Positions 5,364-6,112 of a DNA stretch of 6,112 nt are shown here, piece after piece; positions within the stretch are counted from its first letter, which is position 1; each line of letters begins with the position of its first letter. This DNA is from Ilumatobacteraceae bacterium (GTDB taxonomy: Bacteria; Actinomycetota; Acidimicrobiia; Acidimicrobiales; Ilumatobacteraceae), in assembly GCA_023254985.1 (NCBI GenBank), contig JALRJT010000170.1, positions 1 through 6,112 on the forward strand, in the 5' to 3' direction. A program made the translations under genes and the position numbers. Below the pieces are notes generated by a model. That model was not told the origin of the DNA, ran no database searches, and saw only the letters and a list, made by a program, of their open reading frames with translations.

Positions 5364-5651
5364 ATGTCGGGAACGGTCAACTCCCCTGACGCCCTCGTTG
5401 TAGCTCTGCGCCAACTCGAGGCGCGCGACGCCGAACTCGGTGCACAGGCCGAAGCGCGGGTGCGCTCCCGTTACGGATCCTCGACCGATTCGTCGATGAG
5501 CGGGTACGACTTCGAACACTCCTACAGCCGCGATGCGCAGGCGACCTCGCGCATCGACTGGGTGCATCAGCCGTGGCTGCGTCCGATCCGCTTCGCCTAC
5601 CGCCACCTCCCCAAGTCGGTTCGCTATCTCGTGAAGAAGGCCGCGAACTAG
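5364..5651 (+). CDS. Small 95-aa protein of unknown function upstream of a glycosyltransferase
   Basis: The 95-aa product is not recognised. Residues about 8-36 form a probable charged amphipathic helix (VVALRQLEARDAELGAQAEA). A Ser/Tyr-rich middle (37-58) looks disordered. The C-terminal third (about 64-95) is basic and aromatic, with WVHQPWLRPIRFAYRHLPKS then VRYLVKKAAN, and could be an amphipathic membrane-surface helix. There is no signal peptide or true membrane segment. Its coding status is supported by third-position GC, a TAGGCT box 7 nt before the ATG, and direct coupling to the next gene: its TAG stop shares one base with the next GTG start (TAGTG). The coupling suggests a role beside the glycosyltransferase, for example as a partner or membrane-recruitment subunit (inference). 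Confidence 0.72.
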   Translation: MSGTVNSPDALVVALRQLEARDAELGAQAEARVRSRYGSSTDSSMSGYDFEHSYSRDAQATSRIDWVHQPWLRPIRFAYRHLPKSVRYLVKKAAN

Positions 5652-6112
5652 TGCGTCGCTTCGTCGTCGCGACCCCCGGAGCAGGGGTCACCACTCGAGA
5701 ACTTCGCCGGACCGCCAACTCCCTCGTCGCCTCGAGCGAGCGACCACGCAACTGGATCGTCGTCGACTCGAGCGTCGCACAGGAAAAGGTCACGCGAATG
5801 CGCTCGTTGCGCACGGCGGCCATCGTCGTCTCGCGCGACGAACTCCCGATCCCCGAGGACGCCTGGGTGGTGTTTCTGCGCGCTGGAGATGCACTCGCAG
5901 GCGATGCACTCGAGACGATCAACGCCTTCCTCGATGCACATCCCGAATGCGAGTTCCTCTATGGCGACTCACACCACGGCAAGGCCAGCCAATTCGACGA
6001 GCCATCCGAGGTGATGCGTCCGGGTTGGTCACCCGAACGCCTGCGCTCGCACTGTTACGTCGGCAGCCTGTTATGCGTGCGAGCGGACGTGGTCGCTCGC
6101 TGCGGTGGCGTC
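5651..6112 (+). CDS. GT2-type glycosyltransferase, N-terminal part (partial, runs off edge)
   Basis: The frame is open from GTG at 5651 to the window edge: 154 codons with no stop. The protein reads as a GT-A fold family 2 glycosyltransferase. RRFVVATPG at the start matches the first strand (usually 'ISVVMPTYN'), NWIVVDSS (34-41) matches the strand ending 'VVDDGS', AWVVFLRAGDAL (71-82) matches the 'W.ALLDHDDEL' metal-binding turn, then EFLYGDSH (101-108) matches 'VLYSDED', and MRPGWSPERLRSHCYVG (122-138) matches the 'FKPDWSPDLL...NYI' motif found in O-antigen and rhamnan-type transferases. LCVRADVVARCGG matches 'VRRDLV..VGG'. At the metal-binding turn the two Asp of DxD are Arg77 and Gly79; only Asp80 remains, so this domain may be inactive or one of several in a larger protein. 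It probably transfers a sugar onto a surface glycan at the inner membrane face. It overlaps the 95-aa gene by one base. Confidence 0.8.
   Translation, partial: MRRFVVATPGAGVTTRELRRTANSLVASSERPRNWIVVDSSVAQEKVTRMRSLRTAAIVVSRDELPIPEDAWVVFLRAGDALAGDALETINAFLDAHPECEFLYGDSHHGKASQFDEPSEVMRPGWSPERLRSHCYVGSLLCVRADVVARCGGV

Noticed and set aside
5377..5922. 181-aa minus-strand ORF across the 95-aa gene and glycosyltransferase
   Set aside because: It spans the boundary of two coupled plus-strand genes and is Arg/Ser-rich; the plus-strand frame after 5651 has clear GT2 motifs.
1..6112. Mobile element, CRISPR array, phage defence system or toxin-antitoxin pair
   Set aside because: No transposase, integrase, regular short repeats, nuclease motifs or terminal inverted repeats were found; small genes here lack toxin or antitoxin features.

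Overview
The window is GC-rich, with strong use of codons ending in C or G. It looks like chromosomal DNA of an actinomycete, possibly of the Acidimicrobiia/Ilumatobacter type. The phylum is supported by two neighbouring genes from mycothiol-associated families (an Rv2466c-like thioredoxin-fold protein and a maleylpyruvate-isomerase-like protein), by an actinobacterial-style OmpR/HAMP-kinase pair, and by several start codons lying 7-9 nt behind a TAnnnT box, as in leaderless transcripts. The class-level placement is an impression from codon use and gene style. No mobile element, CRISPR array, tRNA or rRNA was seen.

Layout. Positions 1-64 hold the last codons of a plus-strand gene, probably galE (UDP-glucose 4-epimerase). 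A nested hairpin (96-137) separates it from a convergent minus-strand gene (158-619) for a small secreted, alanine-rich helical protein of 153 aa. Divergent from that gene, across about 110 bp that contain TGAGAA-type direct repeats, is a two-component operon: an OmpR-type response regulator (733-1410) overlapping by ATGA a HAMP-containing sensor histidine kinase (1407-2768). The kinase gene converges, with a 6-bp gap, on a minus-strand pair: a conserved 74-aa protein (3556-3780) followed by an alpha/beta-hydrolase-fold protein (2775-3536) whose nucleophile-elbow serine is replaced by Asn.

Only 35 bp upstream of the 74-aa gene, and divergent from it, starts a second plus-strand operon: a DsbA/Rv2466c-family protein with a CPYA active site (3816-4511), then a DinB/MDMPI-type protein with an SCP2-like C-terminal domain (4526-5332). 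A third plus-strand unit starts behind its own leaderless-type promoter: a 95-aa protein of unknown function (5364-5651), then, overlapping it by one base, the start of a GT2-type glycosyltransferase that runs off the right edge (5651-6112).

How the genes may work together (inference). The sensor kinase and regulator probably respond to an envelope signal, and the divergent secreted protein is a natural candidate target. The two mycothiol-family genes suggest a small thiol-dependent detoxification or redox operon. The partial galE and glycosyltransferase genes at the two edges point to cell-surface polysaccharide synthesis but are about 5.5 kb apart. Most of the window is ordinary chromosomal content. 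The less usual points are the missing catalytic residues in the hydrolase and the glycosyltransferase, the recurring leaderless promoter layout, and the regulator/secreted-protein pairing.
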